Source: Melastoma dodecandrum (lineage: Eukaryota; Streptophyta; Magnoliopsida; Myrtales; Melastomataceae). Taken from it: a stretch of DNA of 64,000 nucleotides. The stretch lies in contig JARUPY010000605.1 in the NCBI GenBank assembly GCA_029817715.1, positions 3,224,001-3,288,000 on the forward strand, in the 5' to 3' direction. Of this stretch, positions 12,501 to 25,173 are shown one piece after another (the stretch's first letter is position 1; every line of letters starts with the position of its first letter). The notes under the pieces were generated by a model. That model did no database searches and was not told the origin of the DNA. It saw only the letters and a list, made by a program, of their open reading frames with translations. Made by a program: the position numbers and the translations under genes.

Positions 12501-13328
12501 CATTCTAACAACTAGGGAGTTGGAAATCATTGATTCATACGTGGTTTTTGGTAGAGTAACTCTTCCTATTCATGGAAAAAAATATTTTACAAAATAAATT
12601 TTAAAATTCGTTAAATAATATTTTAAATTAGTGTTAAAGAAAACACAGACAACCCCGCTATTTTCCAATGAATCCGGGATTAGAGCAAAAATCATGAAAA
12701 ATGTTGAATTTTTAACTACCACCCCATCATAACTGATTGGGGAGTAACCTAACTAAAACAAAAATACAACTATTATTAAATGCACTTTTATAATTCCAAC
12801 AGTTTCAATAAAAAAATATCAACCCCAGTTTCGAATTCCAATGTTAATCAAATGAGTTCGTTCACCTAATTCTTCTAATTTTCCTCTTTTTTTTTTTAAC
12901 TCAATACAACCTAACCCCTCGTCTACGAAAACACACTGAATCCCCAACCACGTGGTCTTGAGGTCCACCCAATGCAACCCACCTCCCCATCAAAACACAC
13001 ACTAACACTTGTTTCTTTTCTATTTATACCCAATTCACATATAATCCTGATCCACATTGTTCTTATTTCTATCAAAAATATCTTTCCTCTCTTTTAGAAA
13101 AATAAAAAACACCATAAAATCCAATCCCAGTCCCCCCCCATTAGATGTACCACCCTCATTGGGAATTCCAATGGGTGTGTGTGTGTGTGCCCCATTCCCA
13201 TGTGATTCACATCCACTCCCCCTCAAATTTGGTTCCTTTTGTCCCCACACCACCACTATCAATTATGATTCAATCACTCTTTCCTTTATTTCTTTTTATT
13301 CTTTATTTTCCAAAAAGTTATATTAAGG

Positions 13329-13345
13329 CCCCCCCCCCCCCCCCC
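13329..13345. repeat. 17-bp poly-C run
   Basis: An uninterrupted C homopolymer in intergenic DNA, about 650 bp from the stop of the methyltransferase gene. Confidence 0.8.
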
Positions 13346-13998
13346 ATATCCTAAACATATGTAACTTAATTACCCATAATGATTCTATGCTAAGATGGGA
13401 TCTGAAATGATCCGGGTCAGTTAAGATTTTGCCTATAATTTTGTCCCTTTTTCTTCTTTTAAGGTTGTGTGTGGAGTGAAGTAATGAATGGATCACCCAC
13501 TATTTTGGGTTAGGTGACACAATAGTGCACTAGTGAGTAATTTATATTTGGAAATTGGGAATGGAAAGGAGGCGTTGAACGTTCCCACAAACATTCATTG
13601 TCCAAAAAAAAAAAAAAAGATAATATTAACTATGCATTGTATGGATGTTTCTTCCAAAAGGGTAGTCAAACGTATTCCCTCTTCCAACTCCTCATAGCCA
13701 TAGTTAGTTAATTAATCTTTACCGTCTATAAAAATATCATATAAGAAGAATATATATTGTTATTGGGATTATATATCGCTCCGGCCCTATTTTCTCATGA
13801 ATCCCTTCTAAAGCCCATTACCAAGAACATCCATCATTTAACCCATCAGACATGAACATGGTGAAAACCCATGTTGTCGCTTTATTTCAACATTGTTGGG
13901 GTGAGCCAGCGTGTATTTTGTAAGACTCAGAACAAGAAATTTCTTGAGATATATGTTTTTGAGGTGTGACATCTTTACCGGTTAGCATGAGAGTTTCA

Positions 13999-15402
13999 TC
14001 ATCTTCTGATTGGCTTTTCCAGAACGGCGGAGAAGAATATCTCGTCCGTCGAATTCGTGTCGTTCTTCGGGACGGTACTCCACATCAACTTCCTGTAGCG
14101 GAGCCGACCGAACTCGCCGATGTAAAGGTCGATGTCGGCCTTCTTACAGAAGAAACCGTCGACCCATAAGAGCCCTTCAGGCCGCAAAACCCTGTCCCAG
14201 TCGAAAAGGACGAACTGCAGGAGCTCGACGTCGATCCATCCGTCGAGGAATAATGTGGTGTGGATTATATCCAGGGTGTTGTCGTAGAATGGCAGCCTCG
14301 ATCCTACTGATATGTACAGAGGGATCAGGCCCCTCGTTGCAATCACCTCGTTGAAGGGAGCTCCTAGGTTTAGGGTCGCGGAAGCGATGGTCACGTTCCT
14401 TTCCCGCATGAGCGCAGCGAATGTGCCCGTCGTGGGGCTGAAGTCGAGCCCCATTCGGATCTCCCCTGGCTTGAGGGCTAGGACCTCGTCGAGAGTGAAC
14501 TCCGCCGAGAGTTTCTTGTCGGCAGGGACTTCCCATCCTCGCCTTGAGAGGTTGAAGCATTCCGAGCACTTGAAAAAGCCCCGTTTGCCGACCGTATTGT
14601 CAGATACAAGGCACGAGTAGTCCTTGCACTTGTAATGGGTCCACCTAATGTTGGAATGACTTGGCGGGGCCCAGAGCGAAGTGTCCATCGGCGGCCTCCT
14701 CACATACTTCTCCGGAATCCTCGCGAAGCATCTTCTCCTTGGAAGCGGATCGCAACCGCCTACCATGAGCTTATGAACCAGGTCACTGTCATCCGGACAG
14801 TTATCATATATCTTGTAATTGGCATAACGGTCCACGCTAGAGGCCATGCGTGTGCAGCCCATCCCAACCGACGGGAGGATCGCTTCTACCCCGAGGAATA
14901 TCTTCTTTCCAGCTATCCTGTTCGGTTTTGGCGCCATGTAGCCACGAATCTCACCTGAAAGGAAGACATGATTTCCAGTCAATTCTCCTAGATCCTCCGT
15001 TTCCTCGGCCTCGGTCCAGTTCCCATCCACGCTGCTCATCTCGTCGGGATCACAAAGCTGCTTGCTACTTCCTACATCTAGCCCCTTGGCAAGCTCATCC
15101 AAAGATATTGCTACACGAGTAACTCGATCCAGAAACTCTGCCGACACCTTCATCTCTGTCCTCTGTGAGCGAATCTCTTTCAACAACTCACCAACTTGTC
15201 TCTGCAAATCGGCGACCTGGACACGGGCAGAATGACGAATGCCTGCCTCAGGGAACAAGTAATCAGCCGGATTGTACGAGACACTGGGATGCAGCGACGA
15301 CGTCCCAATGAGAAACAGAATCAGGAAGCAGAACAAGGAAATGGAACACAGGAGTCCCCGAACAGGGCATTTGAACGGCCTAAGAGTGTCATCTCTCGCC
15401 AT
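13999..15402 (-). CDS. Golgi-type SAM-dependent methyltransferase-like protein
   Basis: A single-exon gene of 467 codons. The N-terminus is short, cytosolic and basic, followed by one hydrophobic segment at about residues 17-36 (GLLCSISLFCFLILFLIG). This is a type II signal anchor, so the rest probably faces the Golgi lumen. A heptad-like stretch near 62-105 could be a coiled-coil stalk. The lumenal part has many Cys (CKDYSCL, CSECFNL) and possible N-glycosylation sites (NWT, NVT, NDT). The C-terminal domain has a Rossmann-type motif I, MGLDFSPTTGTFAA, then the late motif DWDRVLRPEGLLWVD. These place it in the plant methyltransferase-superfamily group that includes Arabidopsis At3g27230 and At5g40830, distantly related to the QUASIMODO2/DUF248 cell-wall proteins. 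The substrate of this group is unknown to me. It reads intact. The start was chosen because it is the first ATG before the anchor and gives a normal type II topology. Confidence 0.85.
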   Translation of the reverse strand: MARDDTLRPFKCPVRGLLCSISLFCFLILFLIGTSSLHPSVSYNPADYLFPEAGIRHSARVQVADLQRQVGELLKEIRSQRTEMKVSAEFLDRVTRVAISLDELAKGLDVGSSKQLCDPDEMSSVDGNWTEAEETEDLGELTGNHVFLSGEIRGYMAPKPNRIAGKKIFLGVEAILPSVGMGCTRMASSVDRYANYKIYDNCPDDSDLVHKLMVGGCDPLPRRRCFARIPEKYVRRPPMDTSLWAPPSHSNIRWTHYKCKDYSCLVSDNTVGKRGFFKCSECFNLSRRGWEVPADKKLSAEFTLDEVLALKPGEIRMGLDFSPTTGTFAALMRERNVTIASATLNLGAPFNEVIATRGLIPLYISVGSRLPFYDNTLDIIHTTLFLDGWIDVELLQFVLFDWDRVLRPEGLLWVDGFFCKKADIDLYIGEFGRLRYRKLMWSTVPKNDTNSTDEIFFSAVLEKPIRR

Positions 15403-18356
15403 TTCACGAACCTTCCGCAGATCTCCTCGAGCTTTTCAAGCGTTACAATCGTGTCCAGCCAAGTCCAGCCGAGGTGACCTCCGGCTAGATCTTTCGGCTG
15501 GTTGCAGGTTGATAACTTTGCAAGGCTTGATTTTTAGTGTGAAAAGTGAATTAGTTCGCTGCAATCACACACATCTCCAGATAAATTATATATGTATGTA
15601 TCGAAACATGGAGTGAAATGATTGCAAAAGGAGGTAAAGGAATTTCCCCATCGTTGAAGCGAAGACACGGAAAATCAGGTCTCAATCGTATTATCCTTCG
15701 CCTTTGTTTGGGGAATGGTTGAATAGAAAGAATATAACTGGAATATGAAAAAACCTTCCAAGTAATCAAGATTGTATTTACAAATTCCATTTGATAATCA
15801 CTGTACCTGGATAATACCTAAGTTCAAAATTCAAACTAATGTCATGCTATAACGTAGATTCTAACTACTTTTTAAAATATTGAAATGAATGTCGTGTGGA
15901 GTCATTTCCGTTTCTTCGTACGTCAAATATTTACAAACAACCACGCTTCTCTTTATTTGAACGGATTGAAACCCGATGTCTTCAAATAATATTCTTAACT
16001 TTCGCTTGATCGAATTCTGAAATTAAATTGTTTGGTCAGTGTGATATCCAAAATTTCGTATAAACGTGATATAATTGTAAACAGGAAAACACTTTATGCC
16101 TCAACACTGGAATTGGCGGACATTTTATCGGCTTATTATGTTGACTATCTAGTCATTTTTCTGACATACTCCGCGGGTCGTTCGAATAGCTGGAGAAAGA
16201 GTGGCGACAAGCAGCATTTCAGGAAAGGCCCCGAGAGATGACTTCGAGGAACGTGGCAGACTCTACTGACGGGGCTCACTCGCTGGTCCTTCATGTACGG
16301 ATTCCTAAAGATCTGATGTTCATGTTCGAAATCCCTGGATTCGTCGGACCAAGGCTTCAGCCCAATAAGCTCATTGAACGAGTGGCTGTTTGAGCCTTAG
16401 GCCCAATATAATTTACAAGCCGAACAAGTGGGCCCAATCCCCTCCTCAACAACAACAATAATAATAACAAACACAAACTAGGGGAGGGGAGTAGAAGAGT
16501 ACAAAGAGGTTGGCCGCATTGTCTCCTCCTCCTCCAAAGGTGCTTGCTTATCAAACTTGTCAGCTCCTTCCTCCCATGTGTGTATATAAAAAAGCGTAAA
16601 ATACCATACAATATAGTACCAATAACTAAAAAGGTCCCCTTTTGTCGTACATACATGGCTGCGCTCAACTGGGATCGCAGTCGATTGAACAAGTTGGTTC
16701 GATCGAGGTGCGTAAGTAAAAAGAGGCACGGAATGATTGAACGAGTTGATTCATCAAGATATGTGGTCCTTCATTTTGAGTAACAAATATATATATATAT
16801 ACATGTTTACGTCGTGACGTGGCTTAATATATGGTGAGATAATGAATGAAGCGTCGCGCTCTCGCTCGTGATTCGTCACTTTGGTATGTCATCAAAACCT
16901 GTCCCTACTAATCCGAAAGCAACAACTTAACAATTTCTGACCGGTCTTTGTTACGATCGATCAAACCAAGAGAACTCTAATAAAAAAAGAAGAAGAAGAA
17001 AGAAATTGTTCTTAAAGATCGGTGAAAAGGATTAGTTCAATTGAATAATGTGGAATATGATTTGGGACATGTTAAAAAAAAACAAAAAGGAAAGGGAAGA
17101 TTTTAATAGGGTGTTATTTCGTGTGGTTAATACAAATATTGTAATAACACATTATCTTGTGTCCCCCATCTCATCCAAACATAATCATCATCATAATAAT
17201 AGCAAGATGGTGTTTTAAGTACAAACAAAATTAACAAAGAGGTTTGACTCCTACTTATGCCCCCAATTAATTTGGATAAACTTTGGATCTTCTTTTACAG
17301 AAAATGAATTTGCATCTCCTTACAATAACAATCTATATGTTGTTATTACAAGTCCTTTGTGGAATATATCTCTTCACCAACATCTATAACCATAAAAAGA
17401 AAAGAAATGCACACGTGCTATGGAAAAAAAGTGTCTGCCAAATTGATGCGTTCCAAAAGGTCAATGTAGCATCATGACATTCGCGGCTAAGAGTGTCATT
17501 TGCTATCCATTAGCCTTAGTTCGAGTTTGATCGTGCCATAAAAGTTTGTCGGATGTATTTGAAGATAAATTATATCCACGGTTCCTTTTAATTATGAGTC
17601 GTATGATACAACAGTTAGTTGATAACCTTAAAACTTATACAAGTCCTCTCTGTGTTTTTTTTAGTGTGTTGTTGGAAGAGGAGGATGTCGTCCGATCATT
17701 AGATAGGTTTCATTTCATCACAATTTTTTTTTTTACATTGTGAACAAAAGATATCATCACGACCAGGTTTTGTTATCGTGATCATAAGACATCCGTGAAA
17801 AGATATAAAGAATAAGAACATAACTGGTCATTAACACAATTTACTATTAATATTAAATTACTAAATTAAAATCACATTTTACTTTCTTCATTTCCAGGGA
17901 ATTTCCGTACGGTTTTTACCAAAAGACTTGTTCTTTCTTTTATTTGATTGTTTTTGGGGGGGCTGGTAATCGTGATTGGTGGCGTGGAGGTGATGAAGAC
18001 GATGATCGAGACCCGACACGAACGGACAGAGAGCGAGCGAGCGAGCAAGAACGGAAGGAAAGGAATTGCCTTTTCTTATATATGTATATATATAATTATT
18101 GGGTTTTCGTGGGTGGAGCTATTCCCGGTGGTGGTGGTACGTTGTGTTGTACCCGCGATCGGTACTTTGTAAAGGGCGGAGAGGGGAAGAAAGGGGGAGT
18201 CCCAAAAGATTATTTATAAAAAAATAAGGGAAATAAGAGGGAGGGAGAGAGAAAGTTGGCGTCTTTTGTTTGGCCCTTCCCGATAAAACCCAGTTTTTTG
18301 TTTTTTGTTGGGTTTTCTTTTCATATTTGGTTTTTTTGGAGGGGGTGATTGAAGTG
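15403..18356. other. Intergenic between divergent gene starts
   Basis: This is the shared upstream region of the minus-strand methyltransferase gene and the plus-strand ABCB27 relic. It is AT-rich with a TA microsatellite at about 16788-16802. A segment from 16040 to about 16450 begins TGTGATATCCAAAATTTCG, like the start of some plant gypsy LTRs, but I find no second end. Other ORFs here look random. Confidence 0.45.
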
Positions 18357-21300
18357 ATGGGAAAGAAGCAGCACCTGGATTGGGGTTCTGGGTCTGTCAT
18401 GAGTGCAGGTAGTGAACGGGTCTCCCTTCTGAATAAGGATGTCAGTTTCTCCTCCCCTCCCCTCCCCTTTTGATCTCTCATTTTCTTCTTGTTACTCTCT
18501 CTCTCATGATCAATTGTTCTTGATGATGTTTTCGGGTTGGGTGTTTCTCTGCCCAGGCGAGAAAGAAGTCTAAGCGGGATAGTTCAGAAGAGAACCCTCC
18601 GAGTGATCTCGAGCATGGCGATGCTGTGCAGGTCCGAGTGGCTGTAAACCATTCATTGTCGTCGTGTGTTGGTTGTCTAATCAGTTTTTGGCTAAAGTCG
18701 TGTTGTTGTTCTGACTTTCAGGCAGCGAATGTCAGCTTCTGCCGGGTATTTTCCCTGGTATGTTGACGAGCAGCAAAGGGGGCTCTTTTCCGAGGACTTA
18801 CGTTCTGGAATGATTTTCGGCCCTTACAGTATTATTAACTTTGCTAGCAGGCAAAACCTGATGCTGGAAAGTTGGCTATCGGTACCGTCGCTCTCTTGAT
18901 AGCATCTACTTCGAGTATTCTCATTGTGAGTTGCTTGGAAATATTGTGTCCTGTCTTAGATGTGGTAGCTGCACTTCGTGCTAAGAAGCAGAATCATCTG
19001 TAGTGTTGAAAAGTTTTCTAGCACTTCTCATCCTAAGAGAAGTTTTCTAAACATGGCCTTTCGATCACTCATATTTTACCTCTGCAAATGTCGTGACTGT
19101 ATCATTATAAATTATGTAGCCAAAATATGGAGGGATGATCATAGACATTGTCTCCAGAGAAATAAGGACTCCAGAAGAGCAGGTTGAGGCTTTAAACGCC
19201 GTCAGGAACACGATACTAGACATTTTTCTCATAGTCGTAGTTGGGTATGTCAATAGTCGTATCAACATGCTATTCGGCTTTTTTAATCGGTTTGACGATA
19301 CTGTTTTTTGTTTCACTTGTTCTCAGATCTCTCTGTACCGTCCTTAAGCATGGTTATTTGCCTCTGCCAGTGAAAGAGTCGTTGCTCGTCTTAGGAAGGA
19401 CCTCTTTGGTCACCTTATTCGTCAGGTGATGTCGGCAAAACTGTCTGTGTTCCTTATGTCTCCTCCAAAAATGAGGTAATGAAAGATTATTTGGCTTTGG
19501 CCTTTTATCTATGATGTCACACGGACAGGGGAACTGCTGAGCAGGTTATCCGAGGATACTCAGGTCATTAAGAATGCAGCAACCAATAATCTGTCTGAGG
19601 CACTTAGGAATGTAACAACCGCCATCATTGGCATTACTTTCATGTTCACATCCTCCTGGAAATTAACTTGTGAGTTCTCTATTTACGATTCAGCTTTTGG
19701 GTAAAAACGAGGGGAATTAAGCTTTCATCGTTTCTTTGTCTATTTCAGTGTTGTCCTTGGCTGTTGTTCCAGTCATCTCTGTTGCGATTCGGAAATTTGG
19801 CCGCTACCTCCGTGAACTTTCACATTCAACTCAAGCGGCGGCTGCAGTTGCCGCATCAATTGCTGTGGATTGTGAGATCATCTCTGCAATTCTTGTTGCA
19901 AATTGAGAAGGAACAGAAATGTTTATACTGAACGGATTCATGATTCAGGAATCTTTTGGGGCTATTCGAACGGTCAGATCCTTTGCCCAAGAATGTCACG
20001 CGATCTTGAATTACAGTGAGGAAGTAGACGAAACGCCGAAGTTTGTCCTCAAACAAGCTGTAAGTTCCTTTTGATCGCTAGTGTTATCTCTCTTTCTCTC
20101 GCTCTCTGTTTTTGAAAATGGAATATGCATATACAGTTAATATCGTCTCTCAGTTAGTGATTTGTATGTATCTCTTTCCCAACAGAGAGTAATTGGCCTA
20201 TTTTTTGGAGGACTAAACGCAGCTTCGACCCTGTCTGTCATTGTTGTCGTCATATATGGGGCATAGTCGACCATTACGGGATCCTTGACAGCTGGATCAC
20301 TTAGTCCTTCATTTTGTACAGCCTCACAGGTATGATTCAGCGATGAACTTCATATTTTGAAGCTCACAGAATGGTTACTGCGAAGTATCTCTCCGTCATT
20401 GGCCTTTGATGATCAAAATGAGAGTCTTGTTCTTATCTCCTGGACGTGCTTCTCTCGCAGTTGGTTCATCGGTATCCTCTTTATCTGGATTGTACACAAC
20501 AGCAATGAAGGCTGCAGGAGCGAATCGGAGAGTTTTCCAGCTCCTTGATCGTGTCTCTTCCATGCCAAAATCAGGAGACAAATGCCTTGTTGGGTTGTTT
20601 GCTTGCTCTACCTTTTGATTGCTTGATGCTTCTACCCTCGTTTTCCTGATTGAGGTGTCTGCTGCCCCTTTCAGGGATTCCAATGGCGATGTGGAATTAG
20701 ATGATGTTTGGTTTGCTTATCCTTCTCGTCCAAGTCACATGGTCCTGAAGGTAGTTGTCCTAAACTATAGCTTACAGTTGCGAAGATTTTGTTTGTCCGG
20801 TGTTGCAAGTACCTTTTGTTCCATCATTGTCCATTAGGGAATTTCGTTAAAGATGAGTCCCGGGTCCAAAATCGCACTGGTTGGTCCGAGCGGCGGTGGA
20901 AAGTTAAGCTTACACTCTCGTCCTTGCACATACCATCAGAAACATCCTGCATATCTTTGGTCAGGAATGCCTGGTTGCTGACTGACACTTCTTGTTCATC
21001 TTGCAGAGTACGATTGCAAACTTGATTGAACGATTTTATGATCCCCTTAAAGGGAGAATATTGCTAAACGGGGTTGCCCTCGTCGACATATCTCACGAAT
21101 ACCTACATAAAAAGGTGAAATGCATGGACCCGGGACGTTGTTCCAAAGTGTTCGGCATGAAAGAATTTAAATTCAAAACCATAAACACCGGCTGTTAATT
21201 GTTTGATTGCTCAGGTAAGCATAGTAAGCCAGGAGCCGGTCCTCTTCAACTGTTCCATAGAAGAAAATATTGCGTACGGCTTGAATTGGAAAGCGAGCTT

Positions 21301-21906
21301 TTCCGAAGTCGAGAATGCCTCCGTAAGTCTGCCACTAACCCTTCCTGGTAGATGTGAATTTGCTGGTCTCCTTGTTAAGAAAGTTCTAGTGTTGTCATGA
21401 ACTAAGCAGAAAATGGCGTTCTTTCATAGAAAGCTTCCCCGATAAGTACAATACCGTCGTTGGGGAACGTGGATTGAGGCTCTCTGGGGCCAGAAACAGC
21501 GAATAGCGATAGCCCGAGCCCTCTTAATGGGTCCAAATGTTCTCCTGCTCGACGAAGCGACCAGTGCTTTGGATGCCGAGAGCGAGTACTTAGTTCAGGT
21601 AAGGACTAATCACTTAGGTATTGCCTCCACATTCACATCAGTAGAACAAGTCCTCTAATGATTTGTGCCATGCTTTGATAAACTGATTGTGCCGGGTAGG
21701 ACACAATGGACCCTCTCATGAAGGGGAGGACGGTGCTTGTGATAGCTCACAGGCTTTCGACTGTGAAGACCGCAGACACCGTGGCCGTGATTTCCGACGG
21801 TCAGATAGCAGAAAGTGGGACTCACGGAGAACTCCTTGAGAAAGATGGGATATACACCGCACTTGTTCGAAGGCAGTTGCAGGAGGCACCGAAGACTGAA
21901 ACCTAA
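18357..21906 (+). pseudogene. ABCB27: ABCB27/ALS1-like half-size ABC transporter, decayed
   Basis: The intact family member is a vacuolar-membrane half-transporter (TAP-like ABCB group); Arabidopsis ALS1 is needed for aluminium tolerance. The order of exons is still readable: MGKKQHLDWGSGS at 18357; then EHGDAVQ, AKPDAGKLAIG and [20 protein letters not shown]; then the membrane-domain exons to about 20340; Walker A GPSGGGK-ST split by an intron (about 20910/21006); the Q-loop exon [12 protein letters not shown] (21215); the Walker B exon [16 protein letters not shown] (about 21541); and a final exon [13 protein letters not shown] ending in TAA at 21904-21906. Lesions seen: a one-base loss near 19345; a damaged exon start with about 4 extra bases near 19501-19512; an in-frame TAG at 20264-20266; a one-base loss near 20303; a small deletion around 21412-21428; and a one-base loss at 21485-21489 that breaks the LSGGQ signature. 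Splice borders are mostly clean, so this decayed in place and is not a retrocopy. Its stop lies 215 bp from the convergent eIF3m stop. Confidence 0.85.
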
Positions 21907-22121
21907 AGTTTCAAAAAGCCATACGAACTGAGAGCTTAGAATTGGGTCATTGACATGGACCAGAGTTGAGTATAATCAGAACTTTCTCAGAAACACGTGG
22001 ATCATAGAATAAACGCAGTATGCGGCAGAACTGTTTGTGAGCTACCAAATGGAATGAGACTACAGGAATGCTTCAACTTTTGAAACATGAAAATAATTAA
22101 AACAGCTACAAAATCACAGCC

Positions 22122-24284
22122 TCAGCGACTTTGAATTGCCTGAGAAGCCTCTTCAGCGATCTTGTTCGCCTGAATGGTGCTGATCACTCCGGCAATATTT
22201 CCCTGACAAAAGAGGGAAAAGGTATATTTACTTCGAACCAAGAAGACTGATTTCAGGAAAATCAAGCTAGAGGTAACATACCCTCCAAGTGGCCAGCTTT
22301 GCACGAAGCACTTCCCAATGATACCGCCCAAAAGTGCGGCCAGTACACCGGCTGTATGTCAACCCGGACCTATTTCAGTAAATACGAAAAGAAAACAGAA
22401 AGAAGCCATAGTTTTATGACAAAGAAGTTGGAGCAGCGTTAAAAGAGTACCTCACTATAACCACTTCGTTCAACTCATCCATCTTGCAGTCCAGTAACTT
22501 AGCAGATATTGCCTTAACTACCCAACTTTCCACGTCGTCATGATTAACCTGCATTATCGAGATTAGCAGCAAAATTGAAATGAAAAGCATATCAATCCCC
22601 AAGGGTCAGACATATACCTGGAGAGTGTCCTTTATTAAAGCATAGGGAATCTGACCAGACTCGCTAGATCCGAGATCCAGAAGTGACATCAACTTCATTT
22701 TAATCACACAATCATCATGGACAAGACCTGAAAATGACAAAGCTATTTACTTTAAAAACAGAAAGGAGTGATTTTGTTTAGCGCTAATCTTGGCTCAATT
22801 ACAGATAGAACGGCCAATTTACCATAACTTTTGAGAATTTCTGCATTCGATGCGTGAAACTCCAAATATGATTCCAGTCTCTGAGTCAAAAAGATCTTCA
22901 GAAGCACATATGCCAAATTGTGCTGGTAATCATTCTCAAGTTGCTTCACAGCAGGCATCTCCAACAAGTCGCACTGCAATGCAAATTAGTGAGGATGTGC
23001 TGTGTAAGTAAATATGGGTTTCGAGAAATCCATTACAAACAAAGTCCGACCAAATTAGCAACACACAGCAGAAAAGATAGATTAAGACACATCAACACCA
23101 GTTTGTCTAGGCAGAAGTACCTGATAAATGTCGGGGGCCTTCACAAATTCCACAATCGCTCGCACCGCTTCCTCTTTAGCCTCACTTAAACCATGGGCTT
23201 CTTCGTCCGTAAACGTGCCTAAATACTTTGTGAGGAAAAGGAAGGACTCCTTTGCAGAGCTGAAGTAGACCAAATAGCAAGGAATGATAAGGAGCGAGTA
23301 AAATCATAGAGCAAAAAAAGAAAGAACTACTCACGAGAGTTCTCTCACACCTTTTAGATTCTCTCAACACATTGGAAACACTGAGGAAAAGTTCTCTTTG
23401 ATCCTTGATTCCAATGTTCCATTCTTTCAAGAAGGAATCGATCTTTTTGAAAGAGGATACTACGTTCTCTGTAACTTTCCCATGAATCGCCAAATCTAAC
23501 ACCTTGGTGTAAACAAGAAACCGGCCATAAGGAATGTTCACGAGGTTGTAGAGGTTGAACAGGCTGGAAACAAAGGAAAATGGCAGGTGAGTGCATCAAC
23601 ATGCTTAATCCATAATATCTGAACCCCGTAGAGGAATATGCAGCCATACATTTTCAGGCGCAGCAGAGGCTTGTCAGCGGGTTGCTGGACGATCTTGCCA
23701 GAGATGAGTTTTGCCATTTCAAGTACTTCATCAGGATCTCCTGAGCTCGAGACAACGTTGCAGATGACCGTGAATATGCACTCGAGATCTACAAGGAGGT
23801 TGAGAGAGCTGAGAATTCGCAGTTGCCGGAGAACAACAGGTGATTCAACACCACGATTTGGAACTGCAGATGAATTGAATCCATACCCTTCTCGGCGACC
23901 TTGGAGAAAATCACATCGGCGGAGGTAAGCATCAAAGAAACCAAGTCCAACCATCTTCCCCTGAACATACATTCCTGCGCCTCCGCACACAACCTCTCCA
24001 CTTGCGGCTCAGCCACCTTAAACCAACAACCAACAACAATTGCACCAAAATTAACCCCAGCCACGACTAAAGTTCCAAGCTTTTTCTTGATGAAAACAAA
24101 ATCCCCCTTAAAACAAAAGCAAATCCCAAGGAGGAATCCCTAAACCGAACAGAAGATGTGAGAAAAAAAAGAGCATGTATGAAATATCGACCTCGGGGCC
24201 AGCGTCGGCCCAGGCGATCTCGGAGGTGAAGCGCACGACTGAGAGGCATGGATCGTCCTCTGATGTCGGAACAACCGTCGTCAT
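22122..24284 (-). CDS. EIF3M: Translation initiation factor 3 subunit M (PCI protein)
   Basis: A core, cytosolic subunit of eIF3, which recruits mRNA to the 40S ribosome. Ten exons read with GT-AG borders: 24284-24192, 24016-23887, 23788-23650, 23563-23351, 23259-23121, 22973-22823, 22727-22618, 22548-22451, 22351-22282 and 22202-22122. They total 1224 bp, 407 residues plus stop, with all phases consistent. The N-terminus MTTVVPTSEDDPCLSVVRF is the plant eIF3m start. Mid-protein motifs are FKKIDSFLKEWN and SEAKEEAVRAIVEFVK. The C-terminal PCI/winged-helix region includes LLKIFLTQRLE, IPYALIKDTLQVN and WVVKAISAKLLDCKMDE, and the tail reads GVISTIQANK. I see no frameshift or nonsense codon. It ends tail to tail with the ABCB27 relic and is probably expressed constitutively, as a housekeeping gene. 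Confidence 0.93.
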
Positions 24285-25173
24285 CGTTTTTCCTCCGGAG
24301 ACGACGGGTGACGAATGCCGCGGCGAGTTCGTGGGAGAGAGAGAGAGACCGACGAGAGCAAAAACCCTAATTTTTTTGGAGATTATCGGACGGATCTGGG
24401 GGCGCTTTCGTCTTTTCAATTTAAAATAATATCTGATTTTTCTCGACAATTCCTGCCTATTCCTTCCTCTCTTTATATAATTCTTTTTTAGTCCTCAAAA
24501 TACTTAAATCGATAATTATTGACTTTACATATTATTTTCATTAAATTGCATCAACGGGGAAAAAATAGTAGTGAAATTTTTATCTTAAGAGAAGGGTGGC
24601 ATAATCTTTTTATTTGATCTAGTTCCAAATATTATCTGATCTAAGGGATAGAGATAATACCTCTAACATTATCAAAATATTCACATCAAATTTATCTTTA
24701 ATCACATATCAGGTTTATTGTTTAGCCATGAACTCCCAAGATTGTAAATCCTGAATCTAAGTTGTGATTTATATTGAAATTGCCTTCAAGCAATACAGTT
24801 TGGGGTTCTACTAGCAAATTTACCAAAATCAAGTAACCGAAGAAGCCTTGAGTCAAAGTAGTCCTGTCTAAGGACGATTCCGGCAGGAGATGTTTCGTGG
24901 GATATCTCAACTAAGACAGAAAAATATCTCTGGTGGGTTCGACTTCGTCATTTTCTCCTGTTCTGCCACAGGTACATTGTCAGCGATCGATTGAGTATAT
25001 TTATGTTTATTTCGAGCATTGCCCAACATTGTGGCCAATACTAATATTGCTTTTGAAATTCTACCGGGAAGCAAATCCATCTACCCGAAATTTTACAGAA
25101 TTGTGGTCAGGTAAATAATCTCGAAATTTTAACTGTGGCGTCGCATATTTAGTGAAGGGCGCTATAAACCTTA
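24285..25173. other. Intergenic, upstream of eIF3m
   Basis: It begins with the eIF3m 5-prime flank, which has a GA-rich stretch at about 24332-24347, and continues as AT-rich DNA without a recognisable gene. Confidence 0.5.

Larger units (their letters stand above)
7812..13998. other. Long AT-rich intergenic region
   Basis: About 6.2 kb between the CYP85A start and the methyltransferase stop. Short ORFs on both strands show no recognisable domain and no consistent coding frame. It holds CT/TA microsatellites (about 8600-8628), a 14-G run (9489-9502) and a 17-C run (13329-13345). I recognise no RNA gene or mobile element. Confidence 0.5.

Noticed and set aside
14010..15122. Several plus-strand ORFs opposite the methyltransferase gene
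   Set aside because: They are antisense shadows of a single intact 467-codon gene with clear motifs on the minus strand.
18357..21906. A functional ABCB27 gene interrupted only by sequencing errors
   Set aside because: Lesions include a TAG stop, missing bases and a damaged exon start outside homopolymers, while the adjacent eIF3m, CYP85A and methyltransferase genes read without a single error.
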